A stretch of DNA of 64,000 nucleotides from Lachnospiraceae bacterium (GCA_025758065.1 CP107199.1:2267501-2331500); one strand, 5' to 3'; counted from the first letter of the stretch, positions 25,721 through 34,022 are shown. Program-made: numbers and translations. Notes: generated by a model from the letters alone, not told the origin.

Positions 25721-26686
25721 ATGACAAAGGATAAGAAGGTAAATCTTTTAACAGGTGCCATACTGGCAGCAGCACTGGCCATGACCGTAGCTTTTCCGGC
25801 ATCAGCAAAGGAAGAGCGCACACCGGTGGGCCATATTACACTGAATTTTGATGCAGATGTGCAGGCGGGGGATATGGATGCTTCTGTGTCTGTTTCAGTG
25901 GAAGACGGAAGCTGTTCTGTAGAAAGTGCTGATTTTGTCAATGAACAGGAATACTGGGCCGGAGGTGTAAAGCCAAAGGTAGAGGTATGGCTGTCTGCAG
26001 ACAGTGACTGCTATTTTTCAAAATCCGGAAAAGCAGCATTTACTTTTAACGGGGATAAAGTAAAATACGTTTCCAGCGCTACAAAGTATGATAAAGAGCT
26101 GTTAAAGCTGATAGTAACACTGGAGAAGCTGGATGATGAGGAGGAGGATCTGGATGTAGGTGATCTTTACTGGGATACGGCAAACGGAATTGCCCACTGG
26201 AATCACCAGAGCCTGGCAAAAAGCTATAAAGTCCGCCTGTGCAAAGGAAAAGGAAGCACGTCCAATGATAATGGTGTTGGCCCTACTTACACAGTGAAAG
26301 AAAACAGTTTTGATTTTTCTGAAAAATTCCCTAAAAGTGGAAATTATTATTTTAAGGTCCGCGCAGTGGATATAAAAGGCAACATGGGCGACTGGGAAGA
26401 GTCTCCATGGATTGAGGTTTCCAAAGAAAATATTCTTTCCTGGAAGGGAGAATGGAAAAGCGATGATACCGGCTGGTGGTATATAAACCGTGACGGGTCT
26501 TATCCGAAGAGCTGCTGGCAGGAGATCGATTCCAAATGGTATTTCTTTGATGAGAATGGTTATATGAAAACCGGCTGGATTCACTGGAATGAAAAGGATT
26601 ATTTCTGCGATGAGACGGGAGCCATGCTGGTAAATACAGTAACACCGGATGGTGCATCTGTTGGGGAAGATGGAGCAAGGCTGTAA
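25721..26686 (+). CDS. secreted protein with C-terminal cell-wall-binding repeats
   Basis: This 321-aa exported protein has a signal peptide (about residues 1-29, ending 'FPASAKE'). The central part (about 30-230) contains a beta-rich domain and a fibronectin-like segment ('HWNHQSLAKSYKVRLCKG', 'NYYFKVRAVD'). The last 80 residues carry choline-binding-type repeats: 'GWWYINRDGSYPKSCWQEID', 'KWYFFDENGYMKTGWI' and 'DYFCDETGAML'. It probably sits on the wall surface; no catalytic domain is evident. It follows the lipoprotein gene closely and may be co-expressed. Confidence 0.78.
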   Translation: MTKDKKVNLLTGAILAAALAMTVAFPASAKEERTPVGHITLNFDADVQAGDMDASVSVSVEDGSCSVESADFVNEQEYWAGGVKPKVEVWLSADSDCYFSKSGKAAFTFNGDKVKYVSSATKYDKELLKLIVTLEKLDDEEEDLDVGDLYWDTANGIAHWNHQSLAKSYKVRLCKGKGSTSNDNGVGPTYTVKENSFDFSEKFPKSGNYYFKVRAVDIKGNMGDWEESPWIEVSKENILSWKGEWKSDDTGWWYINRDGSYPKSCWQEIDSKWYFFDENGYMKTGWIHWNEKDYFCDETGAMLVNTVTPDGASVGEDGARL

Positions 26687-26716
26687 GGTATGGCGCAGAA
26701 AACCAGTATAAAAGCC

Positions 26717-26745
26717 TTGTAATTTTAATGTGAATATGGTATCAT
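26717..26745 (+). promoter_or_regulatory. sigma-A-type promoter for secG
   Basis: TTGTAA (26717-26722), a 17-bp spacer and TATCAT (26740-26745) lie 65 nt before secG. Confidence 0.6.
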
Positions 26746-26810
26746 TAATTTTGTTTAACTATAGGATGTATTCTTAGGGAGTACATTAAGAAACGGAGAG
26801 GTGCAGACAA

Positions 26811-27062
26811 ATGGCAGTAGTTAAGGTTCTTTTATCCATTATATATGTAGTTCTTGGTATCGCTATTTCTGTAGTCATCCTGATGCAGGAAGGCAAGTCC
26901 AACGGACTGGGAAGTGCTATCGGCGGTATGGCAGACAGCTACTGGAGCAAGAATAAGGGACGTTCTATGGAAGGTGCTCTGGAGCATTTTACCAGATATG
27001 GAGCGATCGTATTTATGATCATCACCCTTATTCTGAATATTCTTCTGAAGGTTCAGGGATAA
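26811..27062 (+). CDS. secG: preprotein translocase subunit SecG
   Basis: This 83-aa protein has two membrane segments (about 4-24 and 58-80) and the conserved loop 'VVILMQEGKSNGLGSAIGG'. SecG is the small non-essential subunit of the SecYEG channel. It has its own promoter and is closed by a terminator that also lies in front of rnr. The leader contains GGGAGTACAT (26777-26786), the end of the dispersed 19-bp motif, 24 nt before the start. Confidence 0.94.
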   Translation: MAVVKVLLSIIYVVLGIAISVVILMQEGKSNGLGSAIGGMADSYWSKNKGRSMEGALEHFTRYGAIVFMIITLILNILLKVQG

Positions 27063-27079
27063 TAGAAGCAGACAGTCAA

Positions 27080-27119
27080 AACACCCTTCGTGCAGCTGGC
27101 GGAAGGGTGTTTTTCTTTT
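27080..27119 (+). terminator. rho-independent terminator after secG
   Basis: A 10-bp stem (AACACCCTTC with GAAGGGTGTT) is followed by a T-rich tract ending at about 27119. Since rnr follows directly, some read-through may occur. Confidence 0.85.
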
Positions 27120-27151
27120 ATAAAAGTACATTAATAAAGAAAAGAGGTTAT

Positions 27152-29335
27152 ATGGACAGAGAGTTATTGGAACAGAGAAAACAGATGCTGACGGAGCTGG
27201 TGCATGATAAGTCTTATGTGCCTATGAAGGCGAAGGAGATCGCCATGCTTTTAAATATCCCCAAGGCTATGCGGAAAGAATTGCAGGAAGTGTTAGATGA
27301 ACTGGTTTTGGAAGGAAAGCTGGGTATCTCCAAAAAGGGAAAATATGGAAAGCCGGAAACCTTTGCAGTAGTGGGTATATTTTCAGGACATGCAAGAGGC
27401 TTTGGTTTTGTTACTGTGGAAGGTATGGAACAGGATGTGTTTATACCGGAGGATAAGACCGGAAGCGCCTTAAATGGTGATAAGGTGCAGATCGTCATCG
27501 AATCGGAAGGCCGTAACGGACGCAGGGCAGAAGGTACGGTCTTAAAGGTGTTAGAGCATGCTAACAGTGAGCTGGTGGGTTATTACCAGAAGAATAAGAA
27601 TTTTGGCTTTGTGATCCCGGATGATCAGAAGATCGCTAAGGATATTTTTATCCCCCAGGGCTGTGACATGGGGGCTGTGACCGGACATAAGGTTGTGGTA
27701 AAGGTAACGGATTTCGGAGATGAGAAAAAGAAGCCGGAAGGGCGGGTCAAGGAGATCTTAGGACATGTAAATGATCCCGGCACAGATATTTTATCTTTGG
27801 TACGTGCTTATAATCTTCCGGAAGCTTTTCCGGAGGAAGTAATGAAGGAAGTAGAGGATGTTTCGGATCAGCTGCCTACGGAAGGTTTAAAGGAATTACC
27901 GGAAGGCTTTGAGGGCAGAAGGGATTTAAGAGATCTGCAGACGGTGACTATAGATGGAGAGGACGCCAAGGATCTGGATGATGGGGTGACTCTGGAAATA
28001 CTGGAAAATGGGAATTACCGTCTGGGTGTGCATATTGCAGATGTAAGCAATTACGTAAAAGAAGGAAGTGCACTGGATAAAGAGGCATTGAAGCGTGGAA
28101 CCAGTGTGTATCTGGTGGACCGTGTGATCCCCATGCTGCCGCACAAGCTTTCCAATGGGATCTGCTCATTAAATCAGGGAACAGACCGTCTGGCTATGAG
28201 CTGTCTTATGGAGGTAGATGCTCAGGGAAATGTGGTGGATCATGAGATATGCGAAAGTGTGATCCGGTCTGACAGACGGATGACTTATACGGCAGTAAAT
28301 GCTATTTTGTCAGAGGCTGATACACAGGAGAAGGAAGAGGAAAAGGCGGCTTTACTGGATGAGTATAAGGATTTTGTTCCTATGTTTGAGCGTATGAAGG
28401 CGCTGTCTGGTATTTTAAGGGAGAAGCGCAGTAAAAGGGGAGCTATTGATTTTGATTTTCCGGAGAGCAAGATCATTTTGGATGAGAAGGGAAAGCCGGT
28501 AGACATTCATCCTTATGAGAGAAATGTAGCTACAAAGATCATTGAGGATTTTATGCTCCTTGCAAATGAAACGGTGGCAGAGGACTATTTCTGGCAGTCT
28601 GTTCCTTTCCTGTATAGGACCCATGATGAGCCGGATCCTGAGAAGATGAAGCAGCTGGGGGTATTTATTAATAATTTTGGGTATTCTTTAAGGCTGTCTA
28701 ACGGGGAAGTGCATCCGAAAGAGTTGCAGAAGCTCCTTGATAAGATTGAAGGGAAGCCAGAGGAGCCGCTGCTTGCAAGGCTGACATTACGGTCTATGAA
28801 GCAGGCAAAGTATACTACCCAGTGTACAGGACATTTTGGGCTGGCTGCAAGGTATTATACTCATTTTACATCGCCTATACGCAGATATCCGGATCTGCAG
28901 ATCCACCGGATCATAAAAGAGTGTCTCCATGGGGGAATGAAAGAAAAGCGGATCGCTCATTATGATAAGGTGCTGCCACAGGTGGCAGTGCAGACTTCAG
29001 CCTTAGAACGTCGTGCGGATGAAGCGGAACGTGAGACTGAGAAGATGAAGAAGTGCGAATATATGTCTAAGTTTGTAGGACAGACCTTTGAAGGAGTGAT
29101 CTCAGGAGTTACTAATTGGGGATTTTATGTGGAATTGCCTAATACAGTGGAAGGCCTGGTGCGAATTAGTGAGCTACGGGATGATTATTATATTTTCGAT
29201 GAGAGCAGATATGAGCTGGTAGGAGAAATGAGCAGGAAGGTGTACAAGCTGGGGCAGCCGGTACGTGTAGTTGTGGCCGGTACAGATAAGCTTTTGCGGA
29301 CTGTTGATTTTGTTCTGGAAAATCAGATGGTATAA
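27152..29335 (+). CDS. rnr: ribonuclease R
   Basis: This 727-aa protein starts at ATG 27152 with AAAGAGG upstream. N-terminal winged-helix and cold-shock domains ('GFGFVTVEGMEQDVFIPEDK', 'NKNFGFVIPDDQKIAKDIFI') precede the RNB catalytic domain. The RNB active-site segment is 'TIDGEDAKDLDDGVTLE' and the conserved 'HFTSPIRRYPDLQIHR' follows. A C-terminal S1 domain ('GVISGVTNWGFYVELPNTVE') completes it. RNase R degrades structured RNA 3' to 5' and takes part in trans-translation. The secG-rnr-smpB order is widespread in Firmicutes. Confidence 0.97.
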   Translation: MDRELLEQRKQMLTELVHDKSYVPMKAKEIAMLLNIPKAMRKELQEVLDELVLEGKLGISKKGKYGKPETFAVVGIFSGHARGFGFVTVEGMEQDVFIPEDKTGSALNGDKVQIVIESEGRNGRRAEGTVLKVLEHANSELVGYYQKNKNFGFVIPDDQKIAKDIFIPQGCDMGAVTGHKVVVKVTDFGDEKKKPEGRVKEILGHVNDPGTDILSLVRAYNLPEAFPEEVMKEVEDVSDQLPTEGLKELPEGFEGRRDLRDLQTVTIDGEDAKDLDDGVTLEILENGNYRLGVHIADVSNYVKEGSALDKEALKRGTSVYLVDRVIPMLPHKLSNGICSLNQGTDRLAMSCLMEVDAQGNVVDHEICESVIRSDRRMTYTAVNAILSEADTQEKEEEKAALLDEYKDFVPMFERMKALSGILREKRSKRGAIDFDFPESKIILDEKGKPVDIHPYERNVATKIIEDFMLLANETVAEDYFWQSVPFLYRTHDEPDPEKMKQLGVFINNFGYSLRLSNGEVHPKELQKLLDKIEGKPEEPLLARLTLRSMKQAKYTTQCTGHFGLAARYYTHFTSPIRRYPDLQIHRIIKECLHGGMKEKRIAHYDKVLPQVAVQTSALERRADEAERETEKMKKCEYMSKFVGQTFEGVISGVTNWGFYVELPNTVEGLVRISELRDDYYIFDESRYELVGEMSRKVYKLGQPVRVVVAGTDKLLRTVDFVLENQMV

Positions 29336-29354
29336 TGGTATGATAGTGTGAGAA

Positions 29355-29843
29355 ATGAAAGAGGAGGTGTTTATCATTTCTAAGGAAAGTATTAAGCTGA
29401 TCGCCAATAATAAGAAAGCGTATCATGATTATTTTATTGATGATAAATGGGAAGCCGGTATTGAACTGTTTGGTACGGAAGTTAAATCTATCCGCATGGG
29501 CAAGTGCAGTATTAAAGAGGCTTTTGTGAAGATCGATAAGGGGGAAGTGTATGTGTATGGTATGCATATCAGCCCTTATGAGAAGGGAAATATTTTTAAT
29601 AAGGATCCTTTGAGAGTAAGAAAACTGCTTCTTCACAAGTGTGAGATCATGAAGTTAAATGGAAAGATCGCTGAAAAGGGATATACGCTGATGCCGCTGC
29701 AGGTTTATTTTAAGGGAAGCCTGGTGAAGGTGCAGATTGGACTTGCAAGAGGTAAGAAGCTGTATGATAAGAGAGCAGATATTGCCAAAAAGGACCAGAG
29801 GAGAGAGCTGGAGAAAGATTTTAAGGTGAAGAATCTTTATTGA
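29355..29843 (+). CDS. smpB: SsrA-binding protein SmpB
   Basis: SmpB binds tmRNA and delivers it to stalled ribosomes. 'LIANNKKAYHDYFIDDKWEAG', 'GTEVKSIRMGKCSIKEAFV', 'HISPYEKGN' and 'KLLLHKCEI' are diagnostic, and the basic C-terminal tail is present. The span given starts at ATG 29355 (162 aa), which has no ribosome-binding site. The clear GAGGAGG at 29361-29367 instead points to ATT 29376, 8 nt downstream, giving 155 aa starting in a position like other SmpB proteins. No tmRNA gene is seen after it in the window. Confidence 0.95.
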   Translation: MKEEVFIISKESIKLIANNKKAYHDYFIDDKWEAGIELFGTEVKSIRMGKCSIKEAFVKIDKGEVYVYGMHISPYEKGNIFNKDPLRVRKLLLHKCEIMKLNGKIAEKGYTLMPLQVYFKGSLVKVQIGLARGKKLYDKRADIAKKDQRRELEKDFKVKNLY

Positions 29844-29925
29844 TCCCAGTACGCCGACAAATTGATTTCTAAAGCAATGTATTTCCAAGTCTGATTCATT
29901 TTTATGAGTCAAACTTTGAATTTAG

Positions 29926-30139
29926 TTCAATAGGGTCCGAAAGGGCTCCTCCATGTATAAACGCATTCACGGCAATTTTGTCCATTTTGCTCCGCCGCCG
30001 ATTAGGTAGGTCTCCGGCAAACTCGCTCACTGCGTTCGCTCAAACAGTGCCTCCAACCTACCAGCTATGCTCACAAAATGGACAAAATTGCCTACCGAAT
30101 GCTTATTATACATGGGTAAGCCCTTTCTACTGTATTGAA
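29926..30139. mobile_element. long palindromic MITE-like element C1
   Basis: This 214-bp non-coding segment is folded as an interrupted inverted repeat. Its ends TTCAATA / TATTGAA and the 19-bp perfect arms GGCAATTTTGTCCATTTTG (29971-29989) with their complement (30074-30092) are clear, with further matched stretches near the ends (AAAGGGCT with AGCCCTTT; CCATGTATAA with TTATACATGG). The whole could fold into one hairpin. No transposase and no clear target duplication are seen. Confidence 0.7.
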
Positions 30140-30236
30140 TATGTCACATAAAAAATGCCGTACTTAAATACAATCCCCCACCTACATGAAAACTGCTTAT
30201 TGGTTTGCTCCTACATTTTTTATTGCCAATAACGTA

Positions 30237-30436
30237 GAAAGCCGCCGGTACACATGACAGAATAAGCATTTGTTTGAAAATCCGTGAGTGGGCGCGCATA
30301 GCGTCAGAACGGAGAACCACTGTTTGAGCATGCAAAGCGTGCGAGTTTGGTTCGCAGTTCTGACAATAGGCGACGCAAGCCCACAAACAAAGGATTTTCT
30401 ACCAAATGCGCATCTGTCATGTGTACCGGTAGCTTT
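30237..30436. mobile_element. long palindromic MITE-like element C2
   Basis: This segment of about 200 bp has 16-bp perfect inverted arms CCGGTACACATGACAG (30245-30260) and complement (30414-30429), plus inner pairs such as GTCAGAAC (30303-30310) with GTTCTGAC (30357-30364). It shares GCTCAAACAGTG-type sequence with element C1 in opposite orientation, so the two may be related. No coding content is credible. The rest of 29844-30781, about 940 bp in total, holds no gene. Confidence 0.65.
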
Positions 30437-30681
30437 CGGACCTTAGTCAACAATATCCGAATTCGTTTTATTGTCCAAAGCTAAAAGAATCAGAACGCTC
30501 TTGGAAACACGTGCTGAAAGTTTATTGTCTTTGCTCATAGCTAAAAGTTTTTCTTTTCTGCTTCTTTATCATAAGAAGCCTGTCTGCTCAGTTCTTTTAC
30601 TTTTTTGCACATTCCATTTCAGGATTGGCTAAGATCAGTTGCAGGAGGATTTGTGATATTGTAATACAGGAAAATGGTAGA

Positions 30682-30755
30682 TGGCGGGTCCAAAGTTTAA
30701 AAATCCTCCTGAAAGCAAGCTTGCATCGGATTTCTGACCTTTTGACCCTGATATT
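30682..30755 (-). repeat. truncated family A element, copy 3
   Basis: Read on the - strand it matches the left 70 bp of family A copy 1: the GGGTCAAAAGGT end, GCAAGCTTGC, AGGAGGAT and then GGACCCGCCA, where the match stops. It lies just beyond the 3' end of the DUF364-like gene. Confidence 0.7.
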
Positions 30756-30781
30756 AAATAGTATTGCCCATTATGTGTTGC

Positions 30782-31558
30782 TTACTGATACTTATCGGCA
30801 AAGCAAAGACGGGGCAGATCCATAAGCTTAGCTGCTCCGGCAAGAGATGTTCCGAAGAAGAGGATCTTATCCTTCAGAGGGAGATAGCGGGTGATGGTTC
30901 CGTTGCAGACGGTGCTTCCGGTACAGAGGACCAGATCTGCCCAGTCACATATGTCCTGTTGGATCTCATCAGAGTTTCCGTCCTCGACTGTGACACCAAA
31001 ACAGTTTTTGCCGATATGATCCGGGTTCAAGTCCACAACGCGAAGCTCAAATTCAGCGGCAAGATGCTCAAAAAGCGCAGGCTGATAGCCTATAAGTCCG
31101 ATCTTCGGGTTATTGTAATTTCTGTGGATATAGCTTACTGCATCGGCTGCACATAATTCAGGTGTATCGTTTTTGCAGTGTACGGTACAGTCTACGAGAC
31201 CAAGGTGCTTCATCACTGCGTTCAGGGAGGCAATGAAGATGCCACGGTTGTGGGAGTCAGTGTTCAGATCCAGAGCGCAGATTTCCTCTAAGGTTCCGTG
31301 AAAAACAGCCGGTGCATCAGTAAATGCCTGGCCCAGACAGCCGGCGCATTCAGCCTGCACCATAATATCTTTTCCGGAAAGGATAGGAAAATCTTTCCGC
31401 TTCGGGATACCGATGGCTTCTTCCGGCGTCAGCATCTTAGTGTGCAGAGATACCTTTTCCTGAAGCAGGCCATGCTCTGTTAAAAGTGCCAGAAAACGTT
31501 GTTTTAAATCATCATAAAAAGCAGTCTGCATGCTGCATTCGTTATTATTCATATTCAT
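30782..31558 (-). CDS. DUF364/DUF4213-like putative heavy-metal chelation protein
   Basis: This 258-aa protein starts at ATG 31558. Its C-terminal half looks like a Rossmann-type domain ('NPKIGLIGYQPALFEHLAAEFELRVVDLNP', 'DWADLVLCTGSTVCNGTI', 'ILFFGTSLAGAAKLM'), as in DUF364 proteins, which often travel with metal or molybdate ABC transporters. The start overlaps the preceding transporter pseudogene stop as ATGA, consistent with a former operon. With the transporter broken, the gene may be an orphan remnant, though its own frame is open. Confidence 0.65.
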   Translation of the reverse strand: MNMNNNECSMQTAFYDDLKQRFLALLTEHGLLQEKVSLHTKMLTPEEAIGIPKRKDFPILSGKDIMVQAECAGCLGQAFTDAPAVFHGTLEEICALDLNTDSHNRGIFIASLNAVMKHLGLVDCTVHCKNDTPELCAADAVSYIHRNYNNPKIGLIGYQPALFEHLAAEFELRVVDLNPDHIGKNCFGVTVEDGNSDEIQQDICDWADLVLCTGSTVCNGTITRYLPLKDKILFFGTSLAGAAKLMDLPRLCFADKYQ

Positions 31559-31999
31559 TTATCCTTTCCTAAGAAAGCTTCGATCTCATCACTGTAGCTG
31601 CCTGTCATGAGATCTGAAGCTTTTGTCTGGTTGCCTGATCCAGGGCTGAAAATGGTTCATCTAACAGAAGGGTATCAGGCTTTACGGCCAGTGCTCTGGC
31701 AAGTGCGGTCCGCTGGCTTTCGCCTCCGCTTAAAACACCAGGATATTGATTTTTTATATGGGTGATGGAAAGCAGTTCCATCAGGTGGTCAGCAGTTTGC
31801 AGCTGTTCTTCTTTGGATGCGCCCCGCATTTTTAAACCATAGGCAATATTTTCCCATACCTTCATGTAGGGAAAGAGGGCATGGCTTTGATAAACCAGGC
31901 CGATTTTTCTCAATTCCGGTGAGATCTGGGCGATATCTGTGCCATCATAGAGGATATTTCCGGAATCTCCGTGAAACATACCGCTGATGGTTTCTTATG
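31555..31999 (-). pseudogene. ABC transporter ATP-binding protein, deleted remnant
   Basis: The fragment keeps the middle of an ABC ATPase: 'SGNILYDGTDIAQISPELRKIG', the Q-loop 'LVYQSHALFPYM', signature 'LSGGESQRTALARALA' and Walker B 'LLLDEPFSALD'. The N-terminus with Walker A is missing; an in-frame stop (TAA) lies just before 'ETISGMFHG'. After 'TRQKLQIS' the frame ends, while another frame continues 'MTGSYSDEIEAFLGKDK' to a stop overlapping the next gene. So an internal deletion or frameshift has also removed the switch-histidine region. Family resemblance is to molybdate/iron-type importers. Confidence 0.8.
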
Positions 32000-32026
32000 G
32001 AAATAAAAAACGTGGAAATAAACAAT

Positions 32027-32057
32027 AAAAAAGCAAGCAGATTTCTACTTGCTTTTT
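32027..32057 (-). terminator. terminator for tRNA-Glu
   Basis: AAAAAGCAAG / CTTGCTTTTT hairpin directly beyond the tRNA 3' end on the - strand, followed by T residues. Confidence 0.8.
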
Positions 32058-32059
32058 GA

Positions 32060-32131
32060 TGACCTGACCGGGAATCGAACCCGGGTTTACGCCGTGAGAG
32101 GGCGTCGTCTTGACCGCTTGACCATCAGGCC
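32060..32131 (-). tRNA. tRNA-Glu (anticodon CUC)
   Basis: This 72-nt gene on the - strand has a full cloverleaf. The acceptor stem is GGCCTGA with TCAGGTC, the anticodon arm CGCC-CTCTCAC-GGCG places CUC at 34-36, and the T-arm CCGGGTTCGATTCCCGG is intact. The CCA end is not encoded. It has its own promoter and terminator, so it forms an isolated tRNA unit between the transporter pseudogene and the MATE gene. Confidence 0.95.
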
Positions 32132-32171
32132 TTATGCTGTTTTGTTCTGTCTGTTTGCCACTGACTTGTAT

Positions 32172-32200
32172 ATGATAGCACGACCGGATGGTTTTGTCAA
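32172..32200 (-). promoter_or_regulatory. promoter of tRNA-Glu
   Basis: On the - strand TTGACA (32195-32200), a 17-bp spacer and TATCAT (32172-32177) lie 41 nt upstream of the tRNA 5' end; near consensus. Confidence 0.85.
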
Positions 32201-32273
32201 ATATTTTTTGAAAAAAGTTGAAAGTTTTTTTGAGTAAATTTTTGGGCATTGATCTTAGCCTGTTTTGGCGACT

Positions 32274-33668
32274 TTATTCATGGATCCATTTTCCACTGAT
32301 AAGGCGGGCCGCAAAGAGACAGGCGCGGATGAAGCAGTCGATCCCGATAGCGGCCCATACGCCGGTTACGCCAAGGCCTAATACATGGGTGGCGATCCAG
32401 ACCATTCCGATGCGGAAGCCCCACATGCCGATGAGACTTACCATAAGGGAGAAGTTTACGTCACCGGAACCGCGGCAGATGCCGCCGGCCATAACGGTGA
32501 AGCTGAAGAAAATCTCTGTAGCAGCTGCGATGCGGAGTGTGATGCGGCCAAGATCGATCACCTGTGGGTCATTTGTAAACAGGTGGATGATGGAGCCGGA
32601 CAGGATGTATACAGGTATGCAGGCTGCCAGAATGACAGCTGCACTGATCAGGCAGATATCTTTTGCAAAACGTTTAGCTAGTTTTTTATCACCTGCTCCT
32701 AAGGACTGGCCGATCAGGGCAGTAGCAGAGAAGGAAAAGCCATATGCGGGCAGATAGAGAAGTCCTTCGGTCTGGTTGGTAAGGTAGTGGGCAGCCAGAG
32801 GTAAGGTACCAAGACCGGAGATCATGGCTGTGAGGGCTACCTGACCCATACATAGGGTGCTGCGTTCTATCATGACAGGAAAACTGATACGAAACAACTG
32901 ATGGAGCAATGGCTTTTGAAACCGGTAGTTTCCTTTCAGGGTGAGTTTTACAGGTGTCTGGATCCGGTATATTACCCATAAAAGGATGGCTGCCAGAAGA
33001 TACTGGGAACAGGCTGTGGAAATGGCAGCGCCTTTTACCCCAAGACCGGCTCCCCAGACGGATATGTTTCCAAAGGGAAGATGGATCTGGCGGCTTGGAT
33101 AGATGAGGAAAAAGTTGCCGATCACATTGAACAGGTTTGAGGTCAGATTAGCAGCAAGGGGGATGCGGGTATTTCCGGCAGAGCGCAGATCTGCAGAAAG
33201 GACAACTCCCAGTGTTTCTCCTATCAGCCCCAGGGAAAAGATACCCATGTAGGCAGTTGCTCCAGGGAGCACTTCCGGGGCAGCTCCCAGCCATACAGGA
33301 AGCTTTTGGTGGATGGAAAATACTATGAGTGTAAGGAAGAAACCAAGGAGAATGGCTGCAGTAAGGGACTGGCGTACAGCGGATTCCACTTTAGTTTTAT
33401 TGCCTTCTCCGATAGCATGAGAGACCAGATAGGAAAAACCGGCACTTAAGGCTGTGATGAAGCCATTGATAAGCCAGACGGAGGAGATATTGATGGCTAC
33501 GGAAGCAGTAGCAGCAGGTCCGATGGAGCCTACCATGGCAGTATCGGCCAGGTTTGCCATGCAGATCAGAAACTGCTCCAGGATCGCCGGCCAGGAAAGC
33601 TGTATGATGATTTTTGGTATGCTTTTTCCTGCAAAGAGTGGATTGGTATTATCGATATGAGATGTCAT
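32274..33668 (-). CDS. MATE family multidrug exporter
   Basis: This 464-aa polytopic protein has about 12 membrane segments in two similar halves. 'IPKIIIQLSWPAILEQFLICMANLADTAMVG' at the N-terminus and 'FRISFPVMIERSTLCMGQVALTAMISGLG' at the start of the second half are typical of MATE antiporters, which export cationic drugs in exchange for Na+ or H+. ATG 33668 is chosen because a GTGAGG site precedes it; a further 7 codons upstream are possible. Its promoter region carries a perfect 9-bp inverted repeat, suggesting control by a dedicated repressor. Confidence 0.92.
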   Translation of the reverse strand: MTSHIDNTNPLFAGKSIPKIIIQLSWPAILEQFLICMANLADTAMVGSIGPAATASVAINISSVWLINGFITALSAGFSYLVSHAIGEGNKTKVESAVRQSLTAAILLGFFLTLIVFSIHQKLPVWLGAAPEVLPGATAYMGIFSLGLIGETLGVVLSADLRSAGNTRIPLAANLTSNLFNVIGNFFLIYPSRQIHLPFGNISVWGAGLGVKGAAISTACSQYLLAAILLWVIYRIQTPVKLTLKGNYRFQKPLLHQLFRISFPVMIERSTLCMGQVALTAMISGLGTLPLAAHYLTNQTEGLLYLPAYGFSFSATALIGQSLGAGDKKLAKRFAKDICLISAAVILAACIPVYILSGSIIHLFTNDPQVIDLGRITLRIAAATEIFFSFTVMAGGICRGSGDVNFSLMVSLIGMWGFRIGMVWIATHVLGLGVTGVWAAIGIDCFIRACLFAARLISGKWIHE

Positions 33669-33680
33669 TTGTAAAACCTC

Positions 33681-33745
33681 ACTGATCAAATTGTTAAGTT
33701 TATTACCTATTGATCAGTATAACATTTTTAGGCGGGAATGTGCAA
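33681..33745 (-). promoter_or_regulatory. MATE gene promoter with palindromic operator
   Basis: On the - strand TTGCAC (33740-33745), an 18-bp spacer and TATACT (33716-33721) form a promoter. The inverted repeat ACTGATCAA-N20-TTGATCAGT (33681-33689 and 33710-33718) overlaps the -10 and the transcript start, a position suited to repression. No regulator gene is adjacent. Confidence 0.6.
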
Positions 33746-33770
33746 TCGTTTAGGGATATATCAGGACAAG

Positions 33771-33801
33771 AAAAAAGACCCGTCGGGGAACGGGTCTTTT
33801 T
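33771..33801 (-). terminator. bidirectional rho-independent terminator
   Basis: AAAAAGACCCGT / ACGGGTCTTTTT with a 6-nt loop, flanked by A-run and T-run. No protein gene on either strand ends here, so it may close a small RNA. Confidence 0.75.
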
Positions 33802-33863
33802 AAGGAGAAGGTATTTCGTTTCTTATGGGGTGTAGCAAAAACTATATAATGTATTGGGGGGTT
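33771..33863 (-). ncRNA. candidate small RNA (unclassified)
   Basis: A TATAAT box on the - strand (33870-33875) lies just upstream of a roughly 93-nt segment that ends in a strong intrinsic terminator, with no open reading frame. The -35 is not convincing. No known RNA family was recognised. It lies ahead of the MATE gene, which has its own later promoter. The remainder of 33690-34214 contains two solo family B motifs and a hairpin, and no gene. Confidence 0.3.
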
Positions 33864-33997
33864 ACGTCTATTATAATAGCATAGAGTATGAAAAAAGTGT
33901 GCACAAAGATTTGAAAATATGAAAAAAGATTTTATGCAAAATCGCCTATATATTTTCAGGATTTTCGGTAGCTGACTTTTGAGGGAAATTTTTCAGA

Positions 33998-34016
33998 AAA
34001 GATTCCGAGAGAAGAT
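33998..34016 (+). repeat. solo 19-bp motif in non-coding DNA
   Basis: AAAGATTCCGAGAGAAGAT, 17 of 19 matches to the family B terminal repeat. No gene follows on this strand. Confidence 0.5.
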
Positions 34017-34022
34017 TACCTT

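Noticed and set aside
29844..30781. tmRNA (ssrA) gene after smpB
   Set aside because: The expected tRNA-Ala-like ends and tag frame were not recognised; the region is better explained by hairpin elements.
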